Positions 62,005 to 64,000 of a stretch of DNA of 64,000 nucleotides are shown piece by piece (the first letter of the stretch is position 1; every line of letters begins with the position of its first letter). This DNA comes from Desulfosudis oleivorans (GTDB taxonomy: Bacteria > Desulfobacterota > Desulfobacteria > Desulfobacterales > SURF-7): NCBI GenBank assembly GCA_020723325.1, contig DYJD01000007.1:124001-188000 (forward strand), given 5' to 3'. The notes under the pieces are model-generated. The model saw nothing but the letters and a program-made list of their open reading frames with translations, was not told the origin of the DNA and did no database searches. A program made the position numbers and the translations under genes.

Positions 62005-64000
62005 TCAATTGCTGATGATGTTGAACGCGCTGCTGGAAACTCCGCCCCAGTCGGATGAATGGGTTTCCCGGAGATAGACGTTATGATAGGTCTCGCGCAA
62101 AACCAAGGTCGCATCAGAGCCGGCAACAACGGTGCCCTCATATATTGCGCCGAATGCTTTAACGATGGCCTCAGCCGGTTCTGCATCGGCCCAGGCGCGG
62201 ATTCCTTCCATCTCCGCCTTTACAGCCGTCATTTCCGCATCCAGGGTGCGCCTGGTGGCTTGAATGGCCGCTGTTTTTGCCTGGATTTCTTCCTGCTCCT
62301 TGAAAAGCCCACTGATGGTTTCATCGGTTGCGGCAATTTTTTGATCGAATTCCTGTATCCGGCCCTCAGCATGATCCAATTTGCGGCCGGCCTTTTTCTT
62401 GGCAAATCTGTCCAGAGTTAATTCCAGGGCTTGTTTTTCTTTAATGGTGCGCTCTTGTACATGGGCCATCTCCGCCACCATGTTCTGGAGGGTGGCCAAC
62501 TGCTCGGCCAAGGCCTGCTCCGCTTCCCCCAGTTTAATGCTGATTTTTTCCTTTTCCGCCAGCAGTTGCTGCCAATTTTTGATTTCTCCATCCAGATGCT
62601 CTTCCACGCCGACTTTCAGCCGGCTGGCCTTGGCAATACCATTCCCGATATTGTAGGAATAAACTCCCTTTTTCGCGGTAATGGAGGAGGTCAGAATGAA
62701 ACCCACCTTTACCTGGCAAATACCGCTGGTAAAAACCTCGCTGTCCATGATCTCTTTTTTAACGAAAACATTGCCGTATGCCCGCAGGCTGGAGTTTTTA
62801 ATGAATGTTGCGGTTATATTGCCCCGGCAATCCATCACGGCATCTATAATTCCAGCCGCAACCGTCACATCACCCTTGGCTTGAATGATACCGCCGGCGA
62901 TTTCCGCGGCGCTTAAATTAATGCAGTTGATCTTGAAGCCGGCCTGAACCGTTCCCGTTACTTCCACGTTTCCATCAAAAATGATATGTCCGGTTTTAAA
63001 ATCCACGTCTCCGGGAATCACCAGGTTTTTATATACGTCGATTTGGCCGCCTTGGGTTAATAAAGGTTTGCCGTCGATTTTGGAAATAACGGTTGATCCA
63101 TCCGGACTGATTTCAGCGCCGCTGCCGCATCGCAATATCAGATCCCGGACCGGTTCCACGGGAAGGGTGTTGCCGAAAACATCCCGGCCCTCCTGCCCTT
63201 CCACTGCCAGCGTTTTTTGGGCCAACAACTCGCCGGTTTTGACCTGGGGTATTTTGCCCCTGTCCTTGAAATCCATCTGGCCGTCTGCATCAACCCGGCC
63301 GGCACGCAGATAATCCGTATCAAAAAAATAGCGGATTTCGGCATTTGTTCCCGGCTGGGCTGGCCGGCCCTGGGCAATGACGAAATCTGTCTTCTTTTCG
63401 CCTGTCTGGAGCCATTCAGTGATACCTTCATCTGGAACCACACCATAATGTACGCCTCTTTCAGACAGGAGTAGCTTGATTTTTTCCAGGGCAAGATCTT
63501 TTGGATCAGAGGGAAGGCGCAATCTGGCCGTCAATTTATCTTCTGAGATAATAAGACCCAGCTCCTGGTCGGCTGCTTCAGCAATTTCCGGCGCAATAGA
63601 TGTCTCGTTTGCAGCCAGGCGGCCCTGCATCACCCAAATTGCGTCACGCTGGCTGACTGCCAATAAGCGTTTTTCAACCAGGATATCGCCGATAGATAAA
63701 ATGATGTTGGCTGTTTTAAATGCATCAGCTTGTTGGGTCAGGGCCGCGTTTACGGCTTCCAGTCGCACCCATTGTTTTTGAACAGCAATTTGCCCGAACA
63801 GTTTATCCTGTCTTCTGGTTTCCAAAAAGGTCTTGACCTTGTGCAATACCGCCATTTTTGGGGGTGAAATCAAATCAAGGCGCGCCAACACCTCTTCCAG
63901 GCTGGTCTTCAGCCCTTTCTGCGCATCATTTTTTTGGAGTTGCAGCGCTTTTTTAAGTTGTTCTTCATTGATGAATTTGTAGGTCACCGCCAGTTTTCCC
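62005..64000 (-). CDS. FapA/DUF342-family protein, partial
   Basis: At least 660 residues; the frame remains open to the window edge and the N-terminus is not seen (the sequence before the GTG at 63987 still reads as protein, with GKLAVTYKF resembling an internal domain start). Its N-terminal part has repeated short segments of the type LFGQIAVQ...WVRLEAVNAAL and SIGDILVEKRLLAVSQRDAIW, like the GspE-N (MshE-N) domain. The DUF342/FapA region (about 190-480) has the right-handed beta-helix pattern (GDVDFKTGHIIFDGNVEVTG and similar). A coiled coil and a C-terminal tail follow. FapA proteins act in surface-polymer or cell-shape control; the role here is unknown. Confidence 0.75.
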   Translation of the reverse strand, partial: GKLAVTYKFINEEQLKKALQLQKNDAQKGLKTSLEEVLARLDLISPPKMAVLHKVKTFLETRRQDKLFGQIAVQKQWVRLEAVNAALTQQADAFKTANIILSIGDILVEKRLLAVSQRDAIWVMQGRLAANETSIAPEIAEAADQELGLIISEDKLTARLRLPSDPKDLALEKIKLLLSERGVHYGVVPDEGITEWLQTGEKKTDFVIAQGRPAQPGTNAEIRYFFDTDYLRAGRVDADGQMDFKDRGKIPQVKTGELLAQKTLAVEGQEGRDVFGNTLPVEPVRDLILRCGSGAEISPDGSTVISKIDGKPLLTQGGQIDVYKNLVIPGDVDFKTGHIIFDGNVEVTGTVQAGFKINCINLSAAEIAGGIIQAKGDVTVAAGIIDAVMDCRGNITATFIKNSSLRAYGNVFVKKEIMDSEVFTSGICQVKVGFILTSSITAKKGVYSYNIGNGIAKASRLKVGVEEHLDGEIKNWQQLLAEKEKISIKLGEAEQALAEQLATLQNMVAEMAHVQERTIKEKQALELTLDRFAKKKAGRKLDHAEGRIQEFDQKIAATDETISGLFKEQEEIQAKTAAIQATRRTLDAEMTAVKAEMEGIRAWADAEPAEAIVKAFGAIYEGTVVAGSDATLVLRETYHNVYLRETHSSDWGGVSSSAFNIISN

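Noticed and set aside
61803-62186. A 128-codon N-terminal extension of carB
   Set aside because: The extension has no family match and no ribosome binding site, and CarB proteins start at the MPKR-type sequence seen at 61802.

Overview
The window looks like a chromosomal segment of an anaerobic or microaerobic deltaproteobacterium in the broad Desulfobacterota sense. The support is indirect: two multihaem c-type cytochromes, a system II cytochrome c maturation pair (ResB/CcsA) in one run with haem synthesis, many FGGY, FadR and Fe-S flavin enzymes, and intergenic palindromes of a style I associate with Desulfobacterales. No rRNA, tRNA, CRISPR or phage gene is visible. The only insertion sequence is a decayed IS1634-type transposase.

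Layout. 1-12.1 kb: a haem and cytochrome c block. It runs hemC, a membrane TPR protein, hemE, hemN, hemH, a protoporphyrinogen oxidase, resB and ccsA on the plus strand, with multihaem cytochromes on the minus strand on both sides, then a HTH/two-CW regulator. 12.2-24.5 kb: two consecutive phosphate systems. The first is canonical (pstS-pstC-pstA-pstB-phoU-phoB-phoR, preceded by 11-bp direct repeats that look like a Pho box). The second is unusual: a PhoU fused to an ArsC-like domain whose nucleophile Cys is Asp, then pstS-pstC-pstA and two different PstB-like ATPases with complementary losses of active-site motifs. 24.6-30.8 kb: a TetR regulator overlapping motA, then motB, a large TPR lipoprotein, a membrane coiled-coil protein with a possible RelE-like tail, and a cyclic-nucleotide-binding protein.

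30.8-40.3 kb, minus strand: an alpha/beta hydrolase, an FGGY kinase, a saccharopine-dehydrogenase-like enzyme, a TetR regulator, a second FGGY kinase, GlpD and a FadR-like regulator. This may be a polyol, glycerol or lipid catabolic region. 40.3-43.4 kb: an exported DUF4384 protein and an exported caspase-like lipoprotein. 44.4-49.3 kb: a sigma-54 activator divergent from a dienoyl-CoA-reductase-like flavoenzyme and a ferredoxin-type protein, with a good sigma-54 promoter between them. 49.3-55.7 kb: a small secreted protein, an ATP-grasp enzyme, the IS remnant, HU and UvrA. 55.8-64 kb, minus strand: a FapA/DUF342 protein running off the window, then carB, a PurF-like protein lacking the glutaminase Cys, and glnA, closely packed as a nitrogen operon.

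Several intergenic regions carry short tandem repeats with strict 6-, 7- or 9-bp periods, in both orientations. They sit at stop codons and operon junctions and in one case run into a ribosome binding site. These repeats, the asymmetric second Pst system and the PurF-like protein are the points most worth a second look.
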